From contig CAWJRN010000009.1 in NCBI GenBank assembly GCA_963845265.1, positions 124,001 to 188,000 on the forward strand: a DNA stretch of 64,000 nucleotides, in the 5' to 3' direction. The translations under genes and the position numbers were made by a program. Positions 17,596 to 26,355 of this stretch are shown here, in pieces; within the stretch, counting starts at the first letter, position 1; each line of letters opens with the position of its first letter. Origin of the DNA: DYRB01 sp963845265. Its GTDB lineage: Bacteria > Pseudomonadota > Gammaproteobacteria > Chromatiales > Chromatiaceae. Under the pieces are notes generated by a model, which was given only the letters and a program-made list of their open reading frames with translations, was not told where the DNA came from and did no database searches.

Positions 17596-19152
17596 ATGTT
17601 CCAACTGACCTGTCCCGGCTCACAATGCGTGCGCAACGACGTGCTGTCGGGGCTGACCGTCGCGCTTGCACTGGTGCCGGAGGCGGTCGCCTTTGCCTTC
17701 GTTGCCGGGGTGGAGCCCCTGGTCGGGCTCTACGGGGCCTTTATGATGGGCCTGATCACGGCCCTAATCGGTGGCCGGCCCGGGATGATATCCGGCGCGA
17801 CCGGGGCCATGGCGGTGGTGATGGTGTCGCTGGTGGCCACCCATGGGGTGCAATACCTGTTTGCCGCTGTGGTTCTGACCGGGCTGTTCCAGATCGCGGC
17901 GGGCGTCTTACGCCTGGGCAAGTTCATCCGCCTGGTGCCCTATCCGGTCATGCTGGGATTCGTCAACGGCTTGGCGATCGTGATCTTTCTCGCCCAAATC
18001 AAGCAGTTCGAGGTCCCGGGGGCCGACGGTGGTAGCGAGTGGCTCAGCGGTGAACCGCTTTGGATCATGCTGGGCCTCATCGCGCTGACCATGGCGATCA
18101 TCCAATTTCTGCCCAGGCTCACGGTTGCCGTGCCGGCTTCGCTGGTCGCTATCGTGACCGTCACCCTGGTGGTCATCGGGCTGGATCTGGATGCGCGCAC
18201 GGTTCAGGAGATCCTGCGGGACATGACGGGCGACCCCGCGGCCACCATCGCCGGCGGGTTGCCGAGCTTCAGCCTCCCGGCCGTGCCGATGACCTGGGCC
18301 ACCCTGGAGATCATTCTGCCCTACAGCGTGATCCTGGCCGGGGTTGGTCTCATCGAGTCCCTGTTGACCCTGAACCTGATCGACGAGCTGACCGAGTCCC
18401 GGGGTCGGGGCAACAAGGAGTGTATCGGCCAAGGTGTGGCCAATTCGGTGAACGGCTTCTTCGGTGGTATGGGTGGCTGCGCCATGATTGGGCAGTCGCT
18501 GATCAACATCAAATCCGGCGGGCGCGGGCGCCTGTCCGGCATCGTCGCTGCCCTCTCGCTCTTGGGGTTCATCCTGTTCGCTTCGGGGATGATCGAGATT
18601 ATCCCGATCGCGGCGCTGGTGGGGGTGATGTTCATGGTGGTCCTGGGCACCTTCGAGTGGGCGTCGTTCCACATGTTCGGCAAGGTGCCATTGGCGGATA
18701 CTCTGATCTCGATCCTGGTGGCGGTGGTGACCGTGGTCAGCGATCTGGCGATTGCGGTCATCGTCGGGGTGATCGTGTCTGCCCTGGTGTTTGCCTGGGA
18801 GCATGCCAAGCAGATGGGCGCCAAGTCGTTCGTCGATGAGAACGGCACCAAGGTCTATGAGCTGCATGGGCCCTTGTTCTTCGGTTCCATCCATGCCTTC
18901 AACGCCTTGTTTGATCCGAAGCAGGACCCGGACGATGTAGTCATCGACTTCTACGACTCGCGGGTGGCAGATCACTCGGGCCTGGAGGCCATCGACGCCT
19001 TGGCGGAGCGCTACCTGCGTGCGGGCAAGACGCTCCATCTGAAGCACCTCAGCGAGGAGTGCCGGAGCCTGCTCGATCGGGCTGGCAGTCTGGTGGAGGT
19101 CAACCTGCTGGAAGATCCCCGCTACCGGGTCGCGGATGACCGTGTGGCTTGA
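17596..19152 (+). CDS. SulP family anion transporter with STAS domain
   Basis: 518 residues. About 10-12 hydrophobic segments begin with 'VLSGLTVALALVPEAVAFAF', the typical SulP first helix, with 'ISGATGAMAVVM' in the next. The last 100 or so residues are a STAS domain ('KVYELHGPLFFGSIHAFNAL', 'VVIDFYDSRVADHSGLEAID'). SulP proteins move sulfate, bicarbonate or other anions; sulfate or bicarbonate would both suit a sulfur autotroph, but the sequence does not decide. The 232-bp upstream gap (17364-17595) has an AT-rich stretch (GAATATTAGTAATTGCTAAA) that may hold its promoter. Confidence 0.93.
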   Translation: MFQLTCPGSQCVRNDVLSGLTVALALVPEAVAFAFVAGVEPLVGLYGAFMMGLITALIGGRPGMISGATGAMAVVMVSLVATHGVQYLFAAVVLTGLFQIAAGVLRLGKFIRLVPYPVMLGFVNGLAIVIFLAQIKQFEVPGADGGSEWLSGEPLWIMLGLIALTMAIIQFLPRLTVAVPASLVAIVTVTLVVIGLDLDARTVQEILRDMTGDPAATIAGGLPSFSLPAVPMTWATLEIILPYSVILAGVGLIESLLTLNLIDELTESRGRGNKECIGQGVANSVNGFFGGMGGCAMIGQSLINIKSGGRGRLSGIVAALSLLGFILFASGMIEIIPIAALVGVMFMVVLGTFEWASFHMFGKVPLADTLISILVAVVTVVSDLAIAVIVGVIVSALVFAWEHAKQMGAKSFVDENGTKVYELHGPLFFGSIHAFNALFDPKQDPDDVVIDFYDSRVADHSGLEAIDALAERYLRAGKTLHLKHLSEECRSLLDRAGSLVEVNLLEDPRYRVADDRVA

Positions 19153-19169
19153 TCCTGCGGCGCGCAGGG

Positions 19170-20111
19170 TCAATCGAGTTTGTCGCCCGCGTCTTTCTCG
19201 GCGTTCACCTGGGACTCCAGGTCCCGAATCCGTTGGCGCAGGCGTGCCTCCTTGCGCTCCTGCTCCGCCAGGATCTCCCGCAGGCGCTCCAGACGCCGCT
19301 CTGGGGTGCGGTGCAGCAGGCGCTCCATCAGGTCTAGGGCGACCAGGCCCCGCCAGCCGCGCAGGCCCAGGCCGCGCATGCGGTAGACCTTTAGCGCCTT
19401 GGCGGCCTTGGTCAGACCCTTGCCGAGCCAGAGGAGTCGCACACCCTGGAGACCCCGCAGGAAGGCGAGGAATGGCATGACGATGATGGCGAGGTTGATC
19501 CAATTGCGGGCGATGTAGGCGAGCTTCTTCGGCGCTAGCGTGGTCATGACGATGAACTCCACGCAAAAGGCAATCCAGATGGCTGCGGTGCCCAGGTCCA
19601 GGATCAGGCGGACGACGCCATGCGCGGCCACCCAATCGGCCCAGAACAATTCCACGGCGAGGATCGGCAGGATCAATACGGCCATGAAGAGCATGGGGAT
19701 GCCGAAGGTGCGCTCCATGCGCTCGTAAAGGTCTAGGTCGGCCTTTTGCCAGCCCAGCGTGGGGAGGAAGACGCAGCACCGGGCGGCATAAGGCGACAAG
19801 GCGATGCGAAAGGGCGGAATCAGCAGCAGGACCAGCAGGCGCCGGATGGCCGGTCCGGTGAAGTCGCTGCGCCGGGCGAATCCGACCAGAGCGTCGATAC
19901 CCAAGGGCAGGCAGAGGGCCAGCAGCAGGGTGGCGGGAAGTTGGCCGGGGTCCTCGGGGGCATGCTCGATCTGGCGTAGCGCTATGGCCGAGAGGACCAG
20001 GAAGACCACGGCCAGCCCAGTCATCAGCTGCTCGCGGGGGGTTGCCTCCCGGTGGATCGGGTCGTCGCAGTCTGGTCCGTTCTTGGCGCCGCGGTCTTTG
20101 GCCCGATTCAA
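19170..20111 (-). CDS. Channel-like membrane protein with coiled-coil tail
   Basis: 313 residues. Two membrane helices near residues 30-75, a third region near 135-160 and further hydrophobic segments ('AAIWIAFCVEFIVMTTL', 'NWINLAIIVMPFLAFL') resemble the voltage-sensor half of the ion transport superfamily. A basic segment 'LLWLGKGLTKAAKALKVYRM' follows. No potassium selectivity filter (TVGYG) is present, so it may be a voltage-sensor-like protein and not a true channel. The last 45 residues are a strong charged coiled coil (RRLERLREILAEQERKEARL). It overlaps the upstream DedA-PAP2 gene by 4 nt, so the two are translationally coupled. The function is unassigned. Confidence 0.7.
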   Translation of the reverse strand: MNRAKDRGAKNGPDCDDPIHREATPREQLMTGLAVVFLVLSAIALRQIEHAPEDPGQLPATLLLALCLPLGIDALVGFARRSDFTGPAIRRLLVLLLIPPFRIALSPYAARCCVFLPTLGWQKADLDLYERMERTFGIPMLFMAVLILPILAVELFWADWVAAHGVVRLILDLGTAAIWIAFCVEFIVMTTLAPKKLAYIARNWINLAIIVMPFLAFLRGLQGVRLLWLGKGLTKAAKALKVYRMRGLGLRGWRGLVALDLMERLLHRTPERRLERLREILAEQERKEARLRQRIRDLESQVNAEKDAGDKLD

Positions 20112-22156
20112 CGGTTGGAACCAGGCAGCGATTGCCAGTCTGTCCCTGTTCCGGCATGTTCCAGGCCGATCAGCAGGACCTGAGCCCGGGCATCCTGGGT
20201 CAGCCCGGGCAGGCCGACCAAATCTTGCTCAACTGCGGCCCTGGGTCCCGTGAACTCCTGCACCGTGACCGGGATGGCTAGGAGGTCGAGTATCAGGTCC
20301 TTGCGTTGCGCGGTGACATTGCCGATCCACAAGGGCCTGCCGTCCAGCCGGTAACGTGTGGCCCAGAGGCGCAGTACCAGGCGTCCACCGTCGGGCAGCG
20401 CCTTGACCAGGGCCAGGGCCTCGTGGCGACCGGCGTGGACCTGGGGCGGGACCGGGAGGGCCTGGAGGGGTAGGTCCGGGGAGAAGAGTTGCAGGGCGTT
20501 GACCCAGTCGAGGGCCTGGGCCGGTTCCCAGCCCTTAGGGGTAAGGTTGGCGCTCAGGGCCGCGAGGGAGCCGGCGTATTGGATGTTCAGCGGTTGGTGG
20601 TGGCGCTGCCAGATGTCCTCGCGCCGCAACGGGAGCTTCTGCCAATGTCCGTCGCGCCAGTCCGCCAGGCTTGACTCGATGGGGGTTGGTTCCGGGCGGT
20701 AGCGGGCCAGGTCGGCGTCCTGTCGTGCCCAGGTCTGGAGTGAAACCGCCAGTATCAGGGTGGCGAGGGTCAGGGGCCAGAGCCCGACCAGCAGGGGTTC
20801 GTCGGCGCTGTGGCGGCGGAAGGCCAGCCCCAGGGCTGCGACCCAGATCAGGCCCAGGGCGACGCTGGCCAGGACGCTGCTCAACCATGCCGCCCCGAGA
20901 TAGACCCGCGCCAGGGCTACGGCCGTCACCAGGGTCGCCGCCAGGACATAGGGCAGGGCGCGCCAGGCCGATGGCAGGGTGCGCGCCAGGGCTACGGCCA
21001 GGAAGCCGAAGAGCACGGTGGCGCGCAGCACATGACCGCTGGGGAAGGCGCCGAGGGCGTCCAGGGCTGCCAAGGGGCCGGCCTCTGCCCCAAGGCCCAG
21101 CTCTGGGCCAGGCATGCGCAGCAGGGCCTGAAGTAGGGGAGGGGCGAGCAGGGCGAAGCCGCCGGCGGCGAGCCAGTAGTTGGCCTGGCGCCCACCCCGG
21201 CGCAGGACCTCATAGCCGTAGACGACCAGGATCAGGGTCAGCATGACCGGCAGGTCTGCCAGTCGGCTCAGGCCGAGCATGAGCCGGTCCGCCAGGGGCG
21301 AGGCGAGGCTCTGTCCCAGCTCCAGGGCGGCCAGGTTGATGCGCAGCTCACCGCCGCTCAGGACGCTGAGCCCGGTGCCCAGGGCGAACAGGGCGAGCCC
21401 CAGGGTCAGGACCCCGGCCAGGGCGGTGAGGCTGCGGGCATCTGGGTGGTTCGGGTCGGCCAGGGCTCGGGCCAGTTCACCGGCCTTTGGGTGAACCTCG
21501 CTCCAGCGCAGCAGGGCCTGAACCCAGGCGCTGGCATGGGGGCTGACCAGGCGGAAGGTGCGCCAGACCAGCCAGCCCATCAGCCAGATCGCCCCCACCA
21601 GACCCAATAGGACGACGGCGAGGCGTGTGGCGCTCTCGGCGGCGAACTTGACCGAGGCCCCAACCAGGATGCCCGGCAGCAGATAGGCAGGGGCCCAGAG
21701 CAGGGCGGAGATGATATTGGCGACGGTGAATCGGGTCGGAGACATGCCCATCATCCCGGCGACGACGGGGATGATGGCCCGCACCGGGCCCACGAAACGC
21801 CCGAATATCACGCTAAAAGAGCCGTATTTGTCGAAGAAACGCATCCCGAAGTCGAGGGTCTCGGGGTAGCGGCTGAAGGGCCAGAGGCGGCGGATGTCAT
21901 CCTTGAAGAAGTGCCCGAGCCAGAAGCTCAGGCCGTCACCCACGATGGCCCCGATGACCGCTGCCCACATCACCGGCCAAAAGCCGATGGCACCGGCGGC
22001 GACGAGGGCCCCAATGGCGCCCATGATCATGACCCCCGGGACCAGCAGGCCGACCACCGCCAGGGACTCGGACAGGGAGATCAGAAAGACCGTGATCAGG
22101 GCCCAGGTGGGGTGATCTTTGACCCAGTCGATGACCTGAACGATGAGGGCTTCCAT
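20108..22156 (-). CDS. DedA-PAP2 phosphatase-LssY fusion membrane protein
   Basis: 682 residues from the ATG at 22156 (MEALIVQVIDWVKDHPTWAL), preferred over an upstream in-frame start that lies in Arg/Pro-rich sequence; AGCGAGG lies at ribosome-site distance. Residues 1-200 are a DedA domain ('VGLLVPGVMIMGAIGALVAAG', 'FGRFVGPVRAIIPVVAGMMG'), a family now linked to lipid-carrier flipping. Residues 250-470 or so form a PAP2 phosphatase with 'FPSGHVLRATVLF' and 'RVYLGAAWLSSVLA', matching the catalytic Ser-Gly-His and Arg-x6-His-type motifs, although the last histidine appears replaced (SS). The C-terminus is LssY-like. It probably acts on undecaprenyl or phospholipid phosphates in the inner membrane. 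Confidence 0.85.
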   Translation of the reverse strand: MEALIVQVIDWVKDHPTWALITVFLISLSESLAVVGLLVPGVMIMGAIGALVAAGAIGFWPVMWAAVIGAIVGDGLSFWLGHFFKDDIRRLWPFSRYPETLDFGMRFFDKYGSFSVIFGRFVGPVRAIIPVVAGMMGMSPTRFTVANIISALLWAPAYLLPGILVGASVKFAAESATRLAVVLLGLVGAIWLMGWLVWRTFRLVSPHASAWVQALLRWSEVHPKAGELARALADPNHPDARSLTALAGVLTLGLALFALGTGLSVLSGGELRINLAALELGQSLASPLADRLMLGLSRLADLPVMLTLILVVYGYEVLRRGGRQANYWLAAGGFALLAPPLLQALLRMPGPELGLGAEAGPLAALDALGAFPSGHVLRATVLFGFLAVALARTLPSAWRALPYVLAATLVTAVALARVYLGAAWLSSVLASVALGLIWVAALGLAFRRHSADEPLLVGLWPLTLATLILAVSLQTWARQDADLARYRPEPTPIESSLADWRDGHWQKLPLRREDIWQRHHQPLNIQYAGSLAALSANLTPKGWEPAQALDWVNALQLFSPDLPLQALPVPPQVHAGRHEALALVKALPDGGRLVLRLWATRYRLDGRPLWIGNVTAQRKDLILDLLAIPVTVQEFTGPRAAVEQDLVGLPGLTQDARAQVLLIGLEHAGTGTDWQSLPGSNR

Positions 22157-22193
22157 GGTGATGCCTCGCTGGGCCTGGCTGCCGCGTCGTCGA

Positions 22194-23480
22194 TCAGGCG
22201 GCGATGTCGGCGAAGGTGGCCGCCGCCGCCTCCAGGGTGGCGGCGATGTCTTGGTCACTATGGGCGGCGGAGACGAAGCCGGCCTCGAAGGCCGAGGGGG
22301 CCAGGTAGACGCCGCGGTCGAGCATGCCGTGGAAGAACGCGCGGAAGCGCGCCTGGTCGCAGGCAGTCGCCGCCGCGTAGCCGGTCACCGGGCCCGCGTC
22401 GGTGAAGAAGATGCCGAACATGCCCCCGACCTTGTTGGCGCTCAGGGCCACTCCGGCGGTGGTGGCGTGCTCCAGCAGACCCTCGACCAGGGTCGCGGTC
22501 TGGGTCGTCAGGGCCTCGTAGAAGCCTGGCACGGAGATCAGTTCGAGCGTCTTGAGGCCGGCAGCCATGGCAATGGGGTTACCCGATAGGGTGCCGGCCT
22601 GGTAGACGGGGCCGAGCGGGGCAATGCGCTCCATGATGTCCCGGCGTCCGCCGAAGGCCCCCACCGGCATGCCGCCGCCGATGACCTTACCCAGGGTGGT
22701 GAGGTCCGGGGTGACACCATAGACCGCTTGGGCGCCGCCCAGGGCGACGCGGAAACCTGTCATCACCTCGTCGAAGATGAGTACCGCCCCATATTGATCG
22801 CAGACCTCCCGCAGACCCTGGAGAAAGCCCGGCACAGGTGGGATGCAGTTCATGTTGCCTGCCACGGGCTCGACGATGATGCAGGCGATCTCATGGCCCT
22901 GCTGGGCGAAGGTGTCGCGCACCTGGTCGAGGTCGTTGTAGTCCAGGGTCAGGGTCAGCGCCGCCAGGGCCGCGGGGACGCCGGGGGAGCTGGGCTCGCC
23001 CAGGGTCAGTGCGCCAGAGCCGGCCTTGACCAGCAGGGAGTCGGAGTGGCCGTGGTAGCAACCCTCGAACTTGACCAGCTTGTCCCGTCCGGTGAAGCCG
23101 CGGGCCAGACGGATGGCACTCATGGTGGCCTCGGTGCCGGAGGAGACCATGCGCACTAGGTCCATGGAGGGGACCAGTTGGCACACTCGGTCCGCCATCT
23201 CGGTCTCTAGCTCCGTGGGGGCGCCGAAGGACAGACCGCGGTGGATGCGATCGCCCACCGCCTCGATGACATCCGGGTGGGCATGACCCAGGACCATCGG
23301 ACCCCAGGAGCCCACATAGTCGATATAGCGGTGCCCGTCGGCGTCGAAGACATAGGGCCCGGCTGCGCTGGCGAAGAAGACCGGGTCGCCGCCGACGCCA
23401 CGGAAGGCGCGGACCGGTGAGTTCACACCACCGGGGATGTGTCGCTGGGCTGCGGCGAAGAGGTCATGGGAGCGGGTCAT
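22194..23480 (-). CDS. hemL: Glutamate-1-semialdehyde 2,1-aminomutase
   Basis: 428 residues, full length. It converts glutamate-1-semialdehyde to 5-aminolevulinate, the C5 route into haem and, in phototrophs, bacteriochlorophyll. The start 'RSHDLFAAAQRHIPGGVNSP', the phosphate-binding 'SSGTEATMSAIRLARG', the conserved 'DEVMTGFRV' and the PLP lysine in 'LGKVIGGGMPVGAFGGR' are all present. It is PLP-dependent and cytoplasmic. The gene lies 9 nt from thiE in a thiD-thiE-hemL run, an order common in gammaproteobacteria. Confidence 0.97.
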   Translation of the reverse strand: MTRSHDLFAAAQRHIPGGVNSPVRAFRGVGGDPVFFASAAGPYVFDADGHRYIDYVGSWGPMVLGHAHPDVIEAVGDRIHRGLSFGAPTELETEMADRVCQLVPSMDLVRMVSSGTEATMSAIRLARGFTGRDKLVKFEGCYHGHSDSLLVKAGSGALTLGEPSSPGVPAALAALTLTLDYNDLDQVRDTFAQQGHEIACIIVEPVAGNMNCIPPVPGFLQGLREVCDQYGAVLIFDEVMTGFRVALGGAQAVYGVTPDLTTLGKVIGGGMPVGAFGGRRDIMERIAPLGPVYQAGTLSGNPIAMAAGLKTLELISVPGFYEALTTQTATLVEGLLEHATTAGVALSANKVGGMFGIFFTDAGPVTGYAAATACDQARFRAFFHGMLDRGVYLAPSAFEAGFVSAAHSDQDIAATLEAAAATFADIAA

Positions 23481-23489
23481 GGCAGGTCC

Positions 23490-24122
23490 TTAACTATTGA
23501 TGTCTGGTGAATCGAAGAGCCGGGCATAGGCGCGGGCCGCGGCCTGTGGGTCAGGGGCGCCGAAGACGCCGGTGACCACGGCCAGCATGTCGGCGCCGGC
23601 GCCGACCAGGACGGCGCCATTCTCTGGAGTAATGCCACCAATGGCAACCAGGGGTAGCCGGAGTTCCCGTCGCGCCCGGCGCAGTAGGTCGATGTCTGCT
23701 CGCACAGCAAGGGGCTTGGTGGAGGAGGGGAAGAAGCTGCCAAAGGCCACATAGTCCGCCCCCTGGTCCCGGGCGGCCAGGGCCAGATCGAGGCGGTTGT
23801 AGCATGAGACCCCGATGATGGCTCGCGGGCCGAGCAGGTCGCGGGCGGCAGCGGGGGCGGCGTCGTTGTGCCCGAGGTGTACCCCTGCTGCCTCGACGGC
23901 CGCGGCGAGTGCGACATCGTCGTTGACGATTAGCGGCACCCCTGTCTCCCGGCAGATGGCGTTGACGGCGCGGGCCTGCTCCAGACGGTGCCGGTGGTCC
24001 TCCGACTTGTCGCGGTATTGGATGACTTGGGCACCACCGGCGATGGCTCGTTCGACCTGGGCCGCGGACTTGGTTCCTGCGTGCTCCAGTGTGATGGCAT
24101 AGAGTCCGCGCAGTGCCTTCAT
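23490..24122 (-). CDS. thiE: Thiamine-phosphate synthase
   Basis: 210 residues. It joins hydroxymethylpyrimidine pyrophosphate and thiazole phosphate to make thiamine phosphate. Family signatures are 'VIQYRDKSEDHRHRLEQA' (pyrophosphate site), 'VNDDVALAAAVEAAGVHLGHND' shortened here to its VHLGHND end, where HLGQxD is more usual, and 'IGVSCYN', 'YVAFGSFFPSSTK' and 'VAIGGITPEN'. It is a TIM-barrel enzyme. Its start overlaps the thiD stop by 4 nt, so it is translationally coupled to the pyrimidine kinase. Confidence 0.95.
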   Translation of the reverse strand: MKALRGLYAITLEHAGTKSAAQVERAIAGGAQVIQYRDKSEDHRHRLEQARAVNAICRETGVPLIVNDDVALAAAVEAAGVHLGHNDAAPAAARDLLGPRAIIGVSCYNRLDLALAARDQGADYVAFGSFFPSSTKPLAVRADIDLLRRARRELRLPLVAIGGITPENGAVLVGAGADMLAVVTGVFGAPDPQAAARAYARLFDSPDINS

Positions 24123-24922
24123 AGGTTCGTCCCCCTATCGAGGGCAAAGAGGCGGTTTGGGGTGAGCTGGCAGCGCCCGGTGCGCCGTGCCCGGGACAGG
24201 GTCTCCCAGGTGTAGGCCTGGGCGTCCGCGACGGCCTCTGGGACTGTCAGGCCAAGTGCGATGCGACCGGCGATGGCGCTGGCCAGCGTGCAGCCAGAGC
24301 CGTGGTACTCGCCAGATAGGCGTGGCCAATCCCAGGAGGCGCTAGTCCCGTTGCGACCATAGAGGCGATTAGTGACCGTCTCGTCCGGCGCATGGGTCCC
24401 GGTGATCAGGACCCACAGACATCCCATGCGCAGCAGGCGCTCGGCGCAGTCGTCCGGGGCGACGGAGGCGCTCAGGGTCTGGGCCTCCGGGACATTGGGG
24501 GTGAGGAGGGTCACGGCCGGGAAGAGTCTCTGGCGCATTTGATTGCAGAGTGCCGCATCGGCCAGAGACTGGCCGGTCCCGGTGGCCAGCACCGGGTCGA
24601 GGACCACCGGCAGGTCGGGGTGGTCTTGGATCACTCCAAGTAGGGTACGCACCATCGCGGCGCTGCCGAGCAGGCCGATCTTGATGGCGGCCACCCGGGC
24701 ATCGGCGAGCAGCAGCCGGCATTGCTCATCGACCTCGGCTGCCGGTTGAGGCCAGAGGCGTCGCAACCCGCAACTGTCCTGGGCGGTCAGGCAGGTGACC
24801 ACCGAGAGCGGATGAGCGCCGACGGCGCGGATGGCCTCGGCGTCTGCGCCAATGCCGGCCCCGCCGCTGGGGTCGTGACCAGCGGCGCAGATCACCGCGG
24901 GGATTCGTTCGTCTGAGGGCAT
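24119..24922 (-). CDS. thiD: Hydroxymethylpyrimidine (phosphate) kinase
   Basis: 267 residues. It phosphorylates hydroxymethylpyrimidine twice in thiamine synthesis. It has the 'GHDPSGGAGIGADAEAIRAVG' N-terminal motif (reported here as its GHDPSGGAGIGAD core), 'VVTCLTAQDS', a 'PVVLDPVLATGTGQSLADAA' substrate loop and the ribokinase-type ATP motif 'GSGCTLASAIAGRIALG'. It is the first gene of the minus-strand thiD-thiE-hemL run and diverges from the rubredoxin gene; the 131-bp space between them should hold both promoters. Confidence 0.95.
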   Translation of the reverse strand: MPSDERIPAVICAAGHDPSGGAGIGADAEAIRAVGAHPLSVVTCLTAQDSCGLRRLWPQPAAEVDEQCRLLLADARVAAIKIGLLGSAAMVRTLLGVIQDHPDLPVVLDPVLATGTGQSLADAALCNQMRQRLFPAVTLLTPNVPEAQTLSASVAPDDCAERLLRMGCLWVLITGTHAPDETVTNRLYGRNGTSASWDWPRLSGEYHGSGCTLASAIAGRIALGLTVPEAVADAQAYTWETLSRARRTGRCQLTPNRLFALDRGTNL

Positions 24923-25053
24923 CAGTAGCTCCGTCGCTGTTGGGGTTTTGTTGCGGTGCAGCGCTGGACCCGCCCGGCAGGGTAGAATGGCGGGCTGAGA
25001 CTCTGGCTGTGGCGGCGCGGCTGGGGATGTTAGCCGAACTGAGGAAGTGATCG

Positions 25054-25218
25054 ATGAAGACCTACATGTGCGTCATATGCGGTTTCGTCTACGACGAGGC
25101 CCAAGGGCTACCGGATGAGGGCATCGCCCCTGGAACCAAATGGGACGACGTGCCCCTGAATTGGCGCTGCCCCGAGTGCGGGGTGGGTAAAGAGGACTTC
25201 GAGTTGGTCGAGGTTTGA
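25054..25218 (+). CDS. Rubredoxin
   Basis: 54 residues, typical of a single-iron rubredoxin. The four iron ligands are in 'MCVICGFVYDE' and 'WRCPECGVGKEDFE', with the usual 'GIAPGTKWDDVP' between. It carries single electrons, often in oxidative-stress or oxygen-reduction chains. GAGGAAG stands at ribosome-site distance before the ATG. It diverges from thiD; a TAGAAT box at 24987 or so with a weak upstream hexamer may be its promoter. Confidence 0.96.
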   Translation: MKTYMCVICGFVYDEAQGLPDEGIAPGTKWDDVPLNWRCPECGVGKEDFELVEV

Positions 25219-25266
25219 GCCGATAGCCGCATCGTGAACTTTCATAACTCGTCTACACTCGTGGGC

Positions 25267-25767
25267 ATGTCTCAGCCTAATCCCATCATCCCGGATCAAT
25301 CGGTTTGCGTTCCGGTTGCCGCCTTGGCGACCGCCTATTGCCGACTGATCGAGGCGTCTGGTGCCGGCTCGCTTCCCTGGCTCTCCGAGGTGGCGGATCT
25401 GCTGCCTCGGCTGCATGCGGCTGTGCTGTCGCTCGAACCCGAGGAGGTCGAGGACGACGAACCCCTGGTCCCGGATCTTGATGCTCGGTTCGAGTTGTTC
25501 ACCCATCTGCGCAGCCTGTTGGGTGATCGGGACGGCTACTGGCTGGAGTTCGATGGCATTGGCGAGCATGGCGCCATGACCGGCAGCCTAGCGGACGACC
25601 TGACCGATATCTACTGTGAGCTGAAGCACGCCTTGCGGGTCCACGAGTTGCATCCCCACCTAGCCGAACGGGGCTGGTACCTGGGCTTTGCGACCCACTG
25701 GGGGCAGCACCTCGTCGACGCGACGCGCCACCTCTCGGGGCTGGCGGCCCAGGGCCGACTGGACTGA
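25267..25767 (+). CDS. DUF5063 domain protein
   Basis: 166 residues from the ATG at 25267; an in-frame GTG at 25234 would add 11 residues. It is acidic and helical with the conserved segments 'WLSEVADLLPRLHAAVLSL', 'DLTDIYCELKHALRVHE' and 'WYLGFATHWGQHLVDATRHL', matching small DUF5063 proteins. No catalytic motif, signal peptide or membrane helix is seen, so it is probably cytoplasmic. It follows rubredoxin after about 50 bp, but no functional link is known. TACACT 7 nt before the start codon region could belong to its own promoter. Confidence 0.7.
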   Translation: MSQPNPIIPDQSVCVPVAALATAYCRLIEASGAGSLPWLSEVADLLPRLHAAVLSLEPEEVEDDEPLVPDLDARFELFTHLRSLLGDRDGYWLEFDGIGEHGAMTGSLADDLTDIYCELKHALRVHELHPHLAERGWYLGFATHWGQHLVDATRHLSGLAAQGRLD

Positions 25768-25863
25768 TCGGGCTAAGCTCGCGGCCTGTCGCATCCGCTG
25801 GCATTGAAACCAAGCTGCGCGCTACACTATGCGCCTTTGCGAGCCCTTTTTTGGAGAAGTGCC

Positions 25864-26238
25864 ATGTTGAGCGCCCTGACCGAGACCGACCTGACCCTGA
25901 CCCCCCCGGCCCAGACCAAGATGGGCGAGCTCTTCGAGCAAGTGGATGAGAACGTGCAGGGTGTGCGCGTCTTCGCCCAGCCCGGTGGTTGCAGCGGTAT
26001 CAGCTTCGGCATGACTTTTGCCGACGCCATCAACGGTAACGACGGCGTGTTGGAGTTCGATGGATTCAAGGTGATCGTGGACGATGGTACTCTGGAGTAC
26101 CTGCGCGGGGTCGAGATTGACTTCGTTGATCGCGGCGACGGCAATGCCACCTTTGTGTTCAACAACCTGCCTCCGGTCGGTGGGGGCGGTGGTGGCTGCG
26201 GCTCTTGCGGGTCCTCCTCCGGGGGCGGCTGCTCCTGA
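25864..26238 (+). CDS. HesB/IscA-type Fe-S carrier with Cys/Gly-rich tail
   Basis: 124 residues. The A-type scaffold fold is clear: 'VRVFAQPGGCSGISFGMTF' holds the first conserved cysteine, with 'VIVDDGTLEYLRGVEIDFVD' after it. The usual CGCG end is replaced by a glycine run and CGSCG, then a further cysteine near the terminus (GGGCS). The protein would bind an Fe-S cluster or iron and pass it to targets, but its ligand spacing differs from ErpA/IscA. GGAGAAG precedes the ATG. A strong terminator lies 37 bp after the stop, so it is transcribed as a single gene. Confidence 0.85.
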   Translation: MLSALTETDLTLTPPAQTKMGELFEQVDENVQGVRVFAQPGGCSGISFGMTFADAINGNDGVLEFDGFKVIVDDGTLEYLRGVEIDFVDRGDGNATFVFNNLPPVGGGGGGCGSCGSSSGGGCS

Positions 26239-26274
26239 CGGGTGCCTCGGCGCGAAAACGTTGATGTGTTAGAG

Positions 26275-26301
26275 ACAGCGGCCTTGGCCGCTGTTTTGTT
26301 T
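26275..26301 (+). terminator. Rho-independent terminator after the HesB-like gene
   Basis: Perfect 9-bp stem ACAGCGGCC / GGCCGCTGT with a TT loop, followed by TTTGTTTG. It separates the Fe-S carrier gene from argC. Confidence 0.88.
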
Positions 26302-26355
26302 GTTGATACCCGCAGGTGCTGGTTGCCTGTCGGGCCTCGCTTAGGTGGAAGGGTC

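Noticed and set aside
19170..20111. Calling the channel-like protein a potassium channel
   Set aside because: No TVGYG-type selectivity filter or pore loop is visible.
17908..20157. 749-codon minus-strand frame overlapping the SulP gene and the channel-like gene
   Set aside because: It is a shadow of two well-supported genes and is rich in Arg/Pro/His typical of antisense GC-rich frames.
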